13,159 nucleotides of DNA, taken from positions 1-13,159 of the forward strand of contig JADGNT010000044.1 of the NCBI GenBank assembly GCA_017883345.1, in the 5' to 3' direction. The notes below the pieces were generated by a model. That model had not been told where the DNA came from. It did no database searches and saw only the letters and a program-made list of their open reading frames with translations. Shown in pieces: positions 4,813 through 11,694 of this stretch. The stretch is from Candidatus Solibacter sp. Lineage in GTDB: Bacteria > Acidobacteriota > Terriglobia > Bryobacterales > Bryobacteraceae. The translations under genes were made by a program, and so were the position numbers. Numbering within the stretch: position 1 is the first letter of the stretch; each line of letters begins with the position of its first letter.

Positions 4813-7167
4813 TTACCCCAAATGCGCAATCAACTGCTGGATCTTATCCTTCTCGTCCGTCGCCGGATTGTACTTCAGGGCTTCCTTAAGCTGATCGAGC
4901 GCCTTCGACTTATCGCCCTTCTGCGAGTATGCCATCCCCAGGTGGAAACGATAGGTCGAGTGCTTCGGCGCTTTGGATACCAGATCCTTGAAGATCTCGA
5001 TGGCGTTGTCCGCCAGGCCCTTCTTCAGGTAGATCCAGCCCAGGGTGTCGGAGATCTCAAGAAGATTGGGCAGCAGTTGCTTGGCGCGCGTCGCTTTGGT
5101 GAGCGCGTCGTCCAGGTCCCCGCCGGTTTCGCACAGCAGGAAGGCCAGATTGTTCAGCACCACGCCGTTGTTCGGGTCCAGTTTGAGGGTGGCCTCGTAA
5201 ACCTGCCTGGCCTCGGGCCGGCGCGCGCCTTCATCCAACACCAGCGCCAGCTCGCTGAGCACCATAATGTTGTCGGGCAGGGTTTCGAGCGCCTTCCGCA
5301 ATGCCTGGACGGAGGCGTTGAGGTCGCCTTTGCGCCGGTAGATCTCGCCGATTCTCAGGTAGATATCGCCTTGTCCCTTGGCCTTCCCCACCTGGCCTAG
5401 CGCGCGGTTGAAGGTTTGGAGCGCGAGATCGAACTTGCCCGCGCGCGCCGCCGTGTCGCCCAACACCACTTGCAGGTCCACCCGGCCGGGAGCCTTGTCG
5501 CTCTCGGCTTGCAGGGTCTTCAGCGCCTCTTCGGTCTTGTTCTGGGCCATCTCGGTTTCGACGATGCCCATCAAACCCCGGGCGTTCGCCGGGTTCAACT
5601 GGTAGGAGCGCCGGAACGCGTCCTCGGCTTCTTTAAACCGGCTCTCCGCCAGATTGACCACACCCAACTGGAACAGGACATCGGGCGAGCCGGGGTTGGC
5701 CTTGAGCATGGCGTCCAGCAGAACGCGCGATTCGTTGAACTTCTTCTGTCCGATCAGCGCGGCAGATTCGATGAGGCGCGCGCTGAAGTTCCCCTTGTCG
5801 TAGGTCGTCAGAACGGCTTCGGCGGACTTGAAGGCGGCATCGAACTCGCCGTGGCGCACCTGCAATTCCGCCAGGGCGAGGCGTGCCAGAACGTAATCCG
5901 GCCGCAACTCGATGGCCTTCTGGAACTGCTGGCGCGCCTGTTCGTATTCATTCCGCGCGGCGTGCGCCCGGGCCAGGTTGTAACGCGAAACCGGGTTGTC
6001 CGGCGCGCTCGTCACCACCGCCTGCAATTCCGCCAGCGCTTTGGCGATGTCCCCCTTGTCGAGCAGGAAGGTGGCCGCCAGTCCGCGCGCATCGTTATCG
6101 TCTTTATTCTCTTTGAGAATCTGCGAATTGATTTCGGCGGCTTCGCTCCGCTTGCCCTGGCGCATGAGCACTTCGATCACGCGCTTCTGGTACGTCGCCT
6201 TCTTTTTCGCATCCTTGGCGATGCCTTCCTTGTACTCGCGAATCGCCGACTCGCCGTCGCCCATGCGCAGATAGAAATCGCCGACCGTCAGGTATGCCTG
6301 GTCGTAGTCCTTGGCATGACTCTTGATCTGGTTGAGGATGCCCGCCATGGCGTCCCGGCGTTGCAGCCCGTAGTAATGCATGGCCAGGAGCGTGAGGTAT
6401 CCGAACTGTTTGGGATTATTCTCGAACGCCAACTTCAGAACCTGCTCGGCGTCCCCCGGCTTGTTCTGGTACAGGAACATCCGGTATAGCTCGGTGTAGG
6501 CGCTTTGAAAGGTCTTGTCCTTATCGATCACGCGGCGGTAGACCGCCTCGGCTTCGGCGAAGTCGGTTTTGGCTGCCCGCGCCCGCGCCAACTGCATCAA
6601 AACGCCCTGCTGGCCGGGTTTGAGGCTGTCCGCCCTGCGGTATTCCGCCGTGGCCTTGTCCAAAAAGACGAGGCCCTCGTCGGGCTGCTTGTTCCGGTAC
6701 GCATCCGTCGCCCGGGAGTAGTTCAGGTCGCCGATGAGGCGGTGCGCATCGAAGGAATTCGAATCGCGCTGCAGCAGATCGTCGGTGAACGTCTCCACCT
6801 CTTTCATGTACAGCTTTTCGCCCTTGCCGAAGGCCAGATAGATATCCGATAGCTTGACCACGGCATCCCAATGATCGGGCTGATCTTTAGGAATCAGTTC
6901 CACCGCGCGGCGAAGCGAGGACACGGCTCCGCCGACGTCGCCCACCTTGAGACTCACCAGAGCGAGTTTGTAGTGCGCCGCGCCATATCTCGGATCGCGT
7001 TTGAGAGCGTTCCGGTATTGGATCGACGCCTCTTTATAGCGGCCCTTATCGAAATATTTATTGCCGCTCTCCAGGTAACGCTTCTTTACCACGGCGGGAT
7101 CGCGACTGCACGACGTGAATCCCACGAGAACTGCCAAAATGACGGCGACTAATCGGATGGAACGCAT
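4813..7167 (-). CDS. large TPR-repeat lipoprotein
   Basis: The 784-residue protein opens with MRSIRLVAVILAVLVGFTSC: a signal peptide ending at a lipobox-like FTSC, lipidated on Cys20. From about residue 27 to the end it is built of more than ten TPR units, for example YLESGNKYFDKGRYKEASIQ (31-50), AHYKLALVSLKVGDVGGAVS and, near the end, YRFHLGMAYSQKGDKSKALD. TPR superhelices bind partner proteins, so a scaffold role at the inner face of the outer membrane or in the periplasm is likely. Length and N-terminus resemble the TPR lipoproteins linked to exosortase/PEP-CTERM exopolysaccharide loci (PrsT type), but no exosortase gene is in view, so I do not use that name. Start ATG 7167 has GAGGAG three bases upstream, a tight spacing. 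An extended -10 promoter lies about 90 bases upstream. Confidence 0.9.
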   Translation of the reverse strand: MRSIRLVAVILAVLVGFTSCSRDPAVVKKRYLESGNKYFDKGRYKEASIQYRNALKRDPRYGAAHYKLALVSLKVGDVGGAVSSLRRAVELIPKDQPDHWDAVVKLSDIYLAFGKGEKLYMKEVETFTDDLLQRDSNSFDAHRLIGDLNYSRATDAYRNKQPDEGLVFLDKATAEYRRADSLKPGQQGVLMQLARARAAKTDFAEAEAVYRRVIDKDKTFQSAYTELYRMFLYQNKPGDAEQVLKLAFENNPKQFGYLTLLAMHYYGLQRRDAMAGILNQIKSHAKDYDQAYLTVGDFYLRMGDGESAIREYKEGIAKDAKKKATYQKRVIEVLMRQGKRSEAAEINSQILKENKDDNDARGLAATFLLDKGDIAKALAELQAVVTSAPDNPVSRYNLARAHAARNEYEQARQQFQKAIELRPDYVLARLALAELQVRHGEFDAAFKSAEAVLTTYDKGNFSARLIESAALIGQKKFNESRVLLDAMLKANPGSPDVLFQLGVVNLAESRFKEAEDAFRRSYQLNPANARGLMGIVETEMAQNKTEEALKTLQAESDKAPGRVDLQVVLGDTAARAGKFDLALQTFNRALGQVGKAKGQGDIYLRIGEIYRRKGDLNASVQALRKALETLPDNIMVLSELALVLDEGARRPEARQVYEATLKLDPNNGVVLNNLAFLLCETGGDLDDALTKATRAKQLLPNLLEISDTLGWIYLKKGLADNAIEIFKDLVSKAPKHSTYRFHLGMAYSQKGDKSKALDQLKEALKYNPATDEKDKIQQLIAHLG

Positions 7168-7256
7168 GAACTCCTCGCACGAATGGTTCTTCTATACTTT
7201 ACGCCAGACACGCGACGGATTCCACCGTGCGGCGCGCAGAACCGCGAAAACACAGT

Positions 7257-7272
7257 ATTATACCAGTACTGG
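7257..7272 (-). promoter_or_regulatory. extended -10 promoter of the TPR lipoprotein gene, with an adjoining palindrome
   Basis: The minus strand reads TGGTATAAT (7257-7265), a perfect extended -10. The -35 is poor (GTGACC at 19 bases spacing). The 10-base perfect palindrome CCAGTACTGG (7263-7272) overlaps the TGG, where a repressor could block polymerase. Transcription would start near 7250, giving a leader of about 80 bases. Confidence 0.55.
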
Positions 7273-7297
7273 GAAAGTACCGGTCACTCGCGGCAAA

Positions 7298-7373
7298 CCG
7301 GGGACAGACAGGGCTGACAGCGAATTTCCGGCAAAGTCAGCCAGAAATTCATGTCAGTCTTGTCAGTCCCCGG
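7298..7373. repeat. 76-base imperfect hairpin, REP-like element
   Basis: The left arm from CCGGGGAC (7298) through GAATTTC (ending 7328) is mirrored by the right arm from GAAATTC (7344) to GTCCCCGG (7373). The arms, about 30 bases each, differ by five mismatches and one bulge, and the loop is 15 bases. It begins 8 bases after the stop codon of the secreted propeller gene. Its outer 10-mer CCGGGGACAG recurs in two other gaps of this window. Such elements are typical of REP sequences mobilised by RAYT (Y1-type) transposases; no such gene is present here. It may also stabilise or terminate the propeller mRNA. Confidence 0.7.
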
Positions 7374-7380
7374 GGGCACC

Positions 7381-10300
7381 CTATTGAACCCAGACTAGCG
7401 GCACGTTATTTCCCGTGGTGGGACTGCTGACGCCGCCGATTTTCAGCGTGATGGGCAGGGCATCGCCATTCAGGTGGGCTCCCGGGATGCGGCAATTGAT
7501 CTGGTAGACCCCGATGTAGCCAGGCAGCAGGCCGCTCCAATCCACGATAATCGCCGCCTCCTTAATGAGAGGATTTCCAAAATACAGCGAAACCGGGGCG
7601 GTAACCGCCAGCGGACTGGCCGGCGCCGGCGTACCCACGGTGACCCGTCCGCCGGTGGTGACGCCCAGTCCGGTGGCATACAGCGTCAGCTTTTCGTCGC
7701 GCTTCCCGGGGTGGTCTTGATTCACGCGCGTTCCGTCGGCGTGGTAGAGCGCGGCGCCCTGCCCGTCCACGAACACGGCCGGAGCGTATTTCGATACGGT
7801 CACATTGACGGAAGACGATGCGGCCTGGCCGGTGAGCGAGCGCACCACCAGGGGATACCGGCCGGCGGCCAGCGTGGGCGGCAGTTGCGCATTGATTTGG
7901 GAGGGCGAAGTCGCCAGCAGGGAGAGCGGCGTGTTGTTGAGCGTGACACAGGCGCCGCCGAGCAGGGTGGGCAGCGGCGAACTCGCCGCCGTGGCGGCCG
8001 AGGCCAGGTTGGCGCCGAAAATCGAGATCAAGCCGCCGGGGGCCACCGTGCCCAGGAAGTTGGCCGTATTCACCACCCCATTCCCCGGGACTTGGGGGAG
8101 GTTCTGCGCAGTGGAAGTCGCCAGTGGAATCACGCTCAGACCGGAAGCCGTGAGCACGAACGCGGTGGCGCCCGCCGAATCCAGTACCATGCTCCGGCCG
8201 AGGACGTTGACGCGGGCTCCGGCGCGCGCGACGGCCGAAGTCACCTCGAGCGCCCCCGCGGTAGCCGTGGTGCGCGAGGTATTCAGATCGACCACTTCCA
8301 CCAGACCGGTGTCCGAAGGGGTGGCGTTGGCGGCCGTCACCGGAATGCTGAAGCGTGCATAGCTCGACCCGCCAACCGCCGCCACCGCGGCCACCGGCCG
8401 CCCGGTGGAGGAGGGACCGCCCGGCGTGGGCAATGCGCCGCCGCCGGTGGCGCCAGTACCGCTGGAGCCGATCGGCGTCAGTGCCTGGTTCAACACCTGG
8501 TCGTTGACGAGATAGTACTGGCCGTTCGGTCCGGCGGCGATGGGGCCGTAGTAACCGGTAATCGGCGTGGGGATCACGCTGCGCGCCGCCACGAAATCGT
8601 CGTCCGCGGCGCTATAGAGAAACGCCGTGCCGTTGCCCGCCAGAATCAGCACGTAGCTGCCCTCGGGCGTCGACGCCATAGTCTGCGGAGCGGGCAGCAC
8701 GCGCGCGGTTCCGAAGATGTTCGTGTTCAGCGGGCGCGGCGTTACCTTATCGCCCACGATCTTCCACAGGGTGCCGTCGCTCATGATCACCTGGACCCCG
8801 CGCTGGCTGCTGGCGAGGAGTGCCGGAGTGATCAGGCTGAAGCCGGCATTGAACGGCAGGGGCGGAAACAGCACCCGGCCGGTGACTTTACCTTGGGTGA
8901 GATCCACCACGCTGATGAGTTCGCCGCCGCCCGAGGCGACGTACAGCGTGTTGCCGTCGTTGCCGAATGCCATGGAGCGCGGCAACTGGCTCACCGGGAT
9001 GGGGCTGAGAAACTGCCGCGTCCGCATGTCGAATACTTCGAGCCGGTTGAGCCCCGGATTGGCGATATAAATCCGTTGGCGCGCGGTGTCGCCCAACATG
9101 TCGGTGAGGCCCGAAGTGCTGGCGCCCCAATCGATGGGCAGAATGGCGCCGTTCGACTCCGCGTTGCGGGTGTTTTGAAAGACGCGCACCGCCGGGATGA
9201 TGTTGACGGCTTCGGTGGCCTGGATGAGCAACTGGTCGGCCGCCGCCGTACCCAGGGTGCGCGCCGCCACGGCGCTGAATTGCGCGGTGACATCGCCGCC
9301 GTAGGTCTTCGCGGTGGCGCGCACGGTGGGGCTGGTGGTGGTGGCGGTGAGCGCCTGCACGGTGACCGTAATCCTGCCGCCGCCGGCATCGCGCACCGGA
9401 ATCGTCGCCGAATTCAGCGCCGCGGTGACGCCACACTGGTCGCTGGCCAGCAGGGCCACGGTGGAATCCGGTATGGCCAGGGGCTGATTTTTCAGCGTCC
9501 CGATGGGCAGCACCATGAAGCCGGATTGGGAGATCGCATAGGCCGTGGCGCCATCGCTAGAGATCACTATTTTGCCGCCCAGGTTCTCCTGGAGTTTGAT
9601 GCCCAACTGGATCAGCATGGTGTCCGGCGTGTTGACTGTCATCTGGCTGGTATTGGTGGGCGCCGCGGGCACGGAGGTAGGAACGATGTTATAGGCCGCC
9701 AGCAGAGCCGTGCCGTCCGGGGTGAACACTGCCCCGCCCTGGCTGGTCTGCACGTTGAAGTTGGCGGTACCGGGGAACACGTAAGGCGAATTGGTGGTGT
9801 TCTGCTGCGCCATCACGGCCAGCGTCTGGGTGTCGAAGAGCATGGGCCCGCTGAGGAACCTGCTGCCGTCCGGGGACACCGCCAGGGTGGGCGAAATCAC
9901 CGGCACCACACGGCTGCCGAGTACGATGGAAGACGCCACATCGAAGACGAACACGGTGCGGGTGGCCGCCTGCAAATTGACGCCGATAATCAGCTTGCCG
10001 TCCTGCGATGCCTGCAAGCGGCTCTTGCCGGCGAGATACATGATGCCGTTGGGCGGGGGCAGCGCCGGGGCCACGGGCGCCGGGGGGGCCACGGATAACG
10101 GCTGCGTCTTGCCGGTTACCGGGTCATAGGTAATGAGCACCTCCGCCCCCGTGCCTGTGCCGACGGTGGAGATCAGCACGATCCCGTTGAACCCTACGGC
10201 CACGCCCTGCGGTTTGGCATCCAGTTGTTTGGAGACGGAGGAGAAGTTCGCCGAGTTCAGATCGATGATGTCCAGGGTCGAACCGTCATAGCAGGCTACG

Positions 10301-10572
10301 TAAAGATAGCGGGGGTTGGGCGTTTCCCGGGAGAGTGCCAGCGACAACGGAGTCGCGTCGGTCTTGATGGTATTGGTCTGCCGCGGCGGGCTGACATTGG
10401 TGGCGTACACTTCCACCGTACTGGAGTAGGTGTTCACCACATAGAGACGCTTGCGCGCCTCGTCAATCACCAGATCCGCAAGCGGCTGGGCATGTGGAAC
10501 GACCGTGCCAAACGTAGCTGCCAGGCACGGCAGCGCGCTCAAAACAAGCAGCAGGGGCCGAAAGACCGACAT
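7381..10572 (-). CDS. secreted beta-propeller-like protein with Solibacter-type C-terminal domain (TIGR03437)
   Basis: The frame runs further upstream, but I place the start at ATG 10572, where a signal peptide begins (MSVFRPLLLVLSALPCLA, probable cleavage after an Ala near 18); the extra 54 residues upstream look non-coding. The 1063-residue protein has YVTN/lactonase-like propeller repeats in its first 750 or so residues, such as DLVIDEARKRLYVVNTYSST (33-52) and later DTARQRIYIANPGLNRLEVF and NDGNTLYVASGGGELISVVD. Residues 831-1063 are the TIGR03437-type domain, containing NTANFLGTVAPGGLISIFG, SPSQINAQLP and LTLYATGLG. That domain is abundant in Solibacter relatives and of unknown function. 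Likely role: extracellular or surface binding protein; no enzyme activity can be claimed. No good ribosome binding site precedes the ATG, and TATATT lies only 11-16 bases upstream, so the mRNA could be nearly leaderless. Confidence 0.88.
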   Translation of the reverse strand: MSVFRPLLLVLSALPCLAATFGTVVPHAQPLADLVIDEARKRLYVVNTYSSTVEVYATNVSPPRQTNTIKTDATPLSLALSRETPNPRYLYVACYDGSTLDIIDLNSANFSSVSKQLDAKPQGVAVGFNGIVLISTVGTGTGAEVLITYDPVTGKTQPLSVAPPAPVAPALPPPNGIMYLAGKSRLQASQDGKLIIGVNLQAATRTVFVFDVASSIVLGSRVVPVISPTLAVSPDGSRFLSGPMLFDTQTLAVMAQQNTTNSPYVFPGTANFNVQTSQGGAVFTPDGTALLAAYNIVPTSVPAAPTNTSQMTVNTPDTMLIQLGIKLQENLGGKIVISSDGATAYAISQSGFMVLPIGTLKNQPLAIPDSTVALLASDQCGVTAALNSATIPVRDAGGGRITVTVQALTATTTSPTVRATAKTYGGDVTAQFSAVAARTLGTAAADQLLIQATEAVNIIPAVRVFQNTRNAESNGAILPIDWGASTSGLTDMLGDTARQRIYIANPGLNRLEVFDMRTRQFLSPIPVSQLPRSMAFGNDGNTLYVASGGGELISVVDLTQGKVTGRVLFPPLPFNAGFSLITPALLASSQRGVQVIMSDGTLWKIVGDKVTPRPLNTNIFGTARVLPAPQTMASTPEGSYVLILAGNGTAFLYSAADDDFVAARSVIPTPITGYYGPIAAGPNGQYYLVNDQVLNQALTPIGSSGTGATGGGALPTPGGPSSTGRPVAAVAAVGGSSYARFSIPVTAANATPSDTGLVEVVDLNTSRTTATAGALEVTSAVARAGARVNVLGRSMVLDSAGATAFVLTASGLSVIPLATSTAQNLPQVPGNGVVNTANFLGTVAPGGLISIFGANLASAATAASSPLPTLLGGACVTLNNTPLSLLATSPSQINAQLPPTLAAGRYPLVVRSLTGQAASSSVNVTVSKYAPAVFVDGQGAALYHADGTRVNQDHPGKRDEKLTLYATGLGVTTGGRVTVGTPAPASPLAVTAPVSLYFGNPLIKEAAIIVDWSGLLPGYIGVYQINCRIPGAHLNGDALPITLKIGGVSSPTTGNNVPLVWVQ

Positions 10573-10631
10573 TGGTTTAACTAATATAACCCATTGGAGG
10601 TAGTGAAGTTGCGCGGCAGCACTGGGCTTAA

Positions 10632-10657
10632 CCGTTTTGGGGCAAAACCGGGGACAG
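10632..10657. repeat. second copy of the CCGGGGACAG repeat motif with a small hairpin
   Basis: CCGTTTTG (10632-10639) can pair with CAAAACCGG (10643-10651) with one bulge, and the run continues into CCGGGGACAG (10648-10657), the same 10-mer and orientation as at 7298-7307. Both copies are preceded by GCAAA(A). It looks like a degenerate relative of the larger hairpin. Confidence 0.5.
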
Positions 10658-10771
10658 GCAGAGAGCACAGAGAAGAGCGTGGGCGAGCCGAGAGGCCGAA
10701 TCGAGGCCAATGGCGCCTTGGTGCCGTTCGTCACGCTTTCGCCGCCGACCTACTGGCGCCCCCTTTCATAG

Positions 10772-10780
10772 TGGTATAAT
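10772..10780 (+). promoter_or_regulatory. extended -10 promoter of the peptidoglycan hydrolase gene
   Basis: TGGTATAAT is a perfect extended -10 and identical to the nine bases used before the TPR gene. No good -35 is seen at the usual distance, as expected of extended -10 promoters. Transcription would begin near 10787. Confidence 0.6.
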
Positions 10781-10786
10781 CTCTGC

Positions 10787-10910
10787 TTATGGACGCACCC
10801 TAACTACCCGCTAAAGGGAACATAGGTTCCCCCCGATTCGACGCTTGGAGCCGCCGTCAACGGCGCATTCCTGGGCATTCTCAAATCTTTGATTCTAAGG
10901 AGTTTCCAGC
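10787..10910 (+). ncRNA. long structured 5' leader, candidate cis-regulatory RNA
   Basis: The predicted leader of about 124 bases contains two compact perfect hairpins: GGGAAC-ATAG-GTTCCC (10816-10831) and CGCCG-TCAA-CGGCG (10852-10865). GCATTC is directly repeated at 10865-10870 and 10875-10880 just before the ribosome binding site AAGGAG (10897-10902). Cell-wall hydrolase genes are often under riboswitch control (ydaO/c-di-AMP in several phyla), but I do not find the conserved ydaO or GEMM core motifs, so the class is unassigned. Confidence 0.35.
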
Positions 10911-11381
10911 ATGATGAAACTGATTACCAGCGGTCTGTTCGTAGCCGGAATGGTGACTGTACCGGTAGCCTTGTCGCCGCGTCAAATGCCAGCCGCCGCG
11001 CCGGAACATCGCAACGATCCCAGACTAGAAACCCTTCGCACCTTCTTCCGCAACGCCGACTGCCCCGCCGAAGAGTACGCCGCAGCCTTCCTCGAAGCCT
11101 CCGACCACAACGAACTCGATTGGCGCCTGCTGCCCAGCCTTTCCTTCATCGAATCGACGGGCGGAAAATCCGGGCACCACAACAATCTGTTCGGCTGGGA
11201 TTCCGGACGCGCACAATTCCCGTCGCCGGTTGCCGGCATTCACGCCGTAGGCTATCGCCTTTCCCATTCGGACCTATATAAGGACAAGGAGCTGGATAAG
11301 CTCCTTGCCACGTACAATCCAAATGTCGAGTATGGGCGAAAGGTGAAATCCGTCATGAGACGGATTGCTCCCTCCGAGTGA
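10911..11381 (+). CDS. small exported glucosaminidase/lysozyme-like peptidoglycan hydrolase
   Basis: The 156-residue protein has a signal peptide (MMKLITSGLFVAGMVTVPVALS; processing probably near the Ala run at 28-30). The mature part carries WRLLPSLSFIESTGGKSG (71-88), with Glu81 in the position of the catalytic acid of lysozyme-fold enzymes, then HHNNLFGWDSGRAQFPS (89-105), the NN-x-FGW segment of glucosaminidase (FlgJ/Bax-like) domains, and VGYRLSHSDLYKDK and LLATYNP further on. It should cleave glycan strands of peptidoglycan in the periplasm. It is much smaller than most glucosaminidases and may be a minimal or structural version. Start: ATG 10911 with AAGGAG eight bases upstream; a second ATG follows directly. 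It has its own promoter and a long leader, and converges with the 47-residue gene. Confidence 0.78.
   Translation: MMKLITSGLFVAGMVTVPVALSPRQMPAAAPEHRNDPRLETLRTFFRNADCPAEEYAAAFLEASDHNELDWRLLPSLSFIESTGGKSGHHNNLFGWDSGRAQFPSPVAGIHAVGYRLSHSDLYKDKELDKLLATYNPNVEYGRKVKSVMRRIAPSE
11347..11366 (+). other. perfect 8-bp stem-loop inside the 3' end of the hydrolase gene
   Basis: AATCCGTC (11347-11354) and GACGGATT (11359-11366) are exact reverse complements around ATGA. It lies within codons for VKSVMRRI, 12 bases before the stop codon, and could protect or end the mRNA. There is no T tract. Confidence 0.4.
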
Positions 11382-11401
11382 TTAGAACCGGATAGGTTTG
11401 C

Positions 11402-11545
11402 CTACTTTTCTAAGAAGCGGACGACGAAGTACAGGCCCCCGAAAAGAACGACGGAAATTACCAGGACCGCGGCCCACGTGATATAACGTTGGCTGGCGGA
11501 GACATGCTCATCTTCCCTAATGCGGTCTGCGAGGCTATCGAACAT
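11402..11545 (-). CDS. 47-residue single-pass membrane protein, function unknown
   Basis: ATG 11545 is preceded by a perfect AGGAGG (minus strand of 11551-11556) at five bases spacing, and the frame ends at TAG 11402. The product begins MFDSLADRIREDEHVSASQR, a charged amphipathic segment, then has one hydrophobic helix (about 22-42, including WAAVLVISVVLFGGLYF) and ends VRFLEK. A charged N-terminal helix followed by one membrane span suggests a small inner-membrane protein, perhaps a regulator or subunit. A promoter with correct spacing lies directly upstream, which strongly supports expression as a single gene. Its stop lies 20 bases from the stop of the convergent hydrolase gene. I recall similar short proteins in acidobacterial genomes, but no function. 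Confidence 0.82.
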   Translation of the reverse strand: MFDSLADRIREDEHVSASQRYITWAAVLVISVVLFGGLYFVVRFLEK

Positions 11546-11564
11546 GGAAACCTCCTAAAAGGCC

Positions 11565-11593
11565 GTTATAAATAATCTACACAGAAAAGTCAC
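11565..11593 (-). promoter_or_regulatory. promoter of the 47-residue membrane protein gene
   Basis: On the minus strand GTGACT (11588-11593; four of six to TTGACA) and TATAAC (11565-11570; five of six) are separated by exactly 17 bases. The predicted start near 11558 leaves a leader of about 13 bases containing the AGGAGG. The rest of the gap up to 11694 shows only a weak stem around 11651-11662. Confidence 0.6.
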
Positions 11594-11694
11594 CTGAGCA
11601 GATTGTAGACCTAATTCTTCGGATTATCCAGGTATCTTTCGGAGTCTCGGACCCGATTCGGGGGTGCGCAACCCAATCGATGCGGAATTCGCCG

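Larger units (their letters stand above)
10573..10910. other. divergent intergenic region between the propeller gene and the peptidoglycan hydrolase gene
   Basis: The 338 bases hold no convincing gene. From left to right there is an AT-rich patch next to the propeller start (minus-strand TATATT at 10583-10588), a repeat-motif hairpin at 10632-10657, a GC-rich stretch in which I see nothing, the plus-strand promoter at 10772-10780 and the structured leader of the hydrolase gene. Confidence 0.65.

Noticed and set aside
4204..6489. Long plus-strand frames of 398 and 357 codons opposite the TPR genes
   Set aside because: They are mirror frames of the TPR repeats with no ribosome binding sites and low-complexity content.
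7474..10098. 874-codon open frame on the plus strand opposite the propeller gene
   Set aside because: Its product is rich in Arg, Gly and His with no domains, typical of an antisense shadow in high-GC DNA, while the minus strand encodes a signal peptide, propeller repeats and a recognised C-terminal domain.
10787..10910. ydaO (c-di-AMP) or GEMM (c-di-GMP) riboswitch assignment for the hydrolase leader
   Set aside because: The conserved core sequences of these classes could not be found by eye, so only an unassigned structured leader is reported.
11393..11410. TAGG-TTTG-CCTA stem followed by CTTTTC between the two convergent genes, as a terminator
   Set aside because: The stem is only 4 bp and AT-rich, overlaps a stop codon, and the T run is short.
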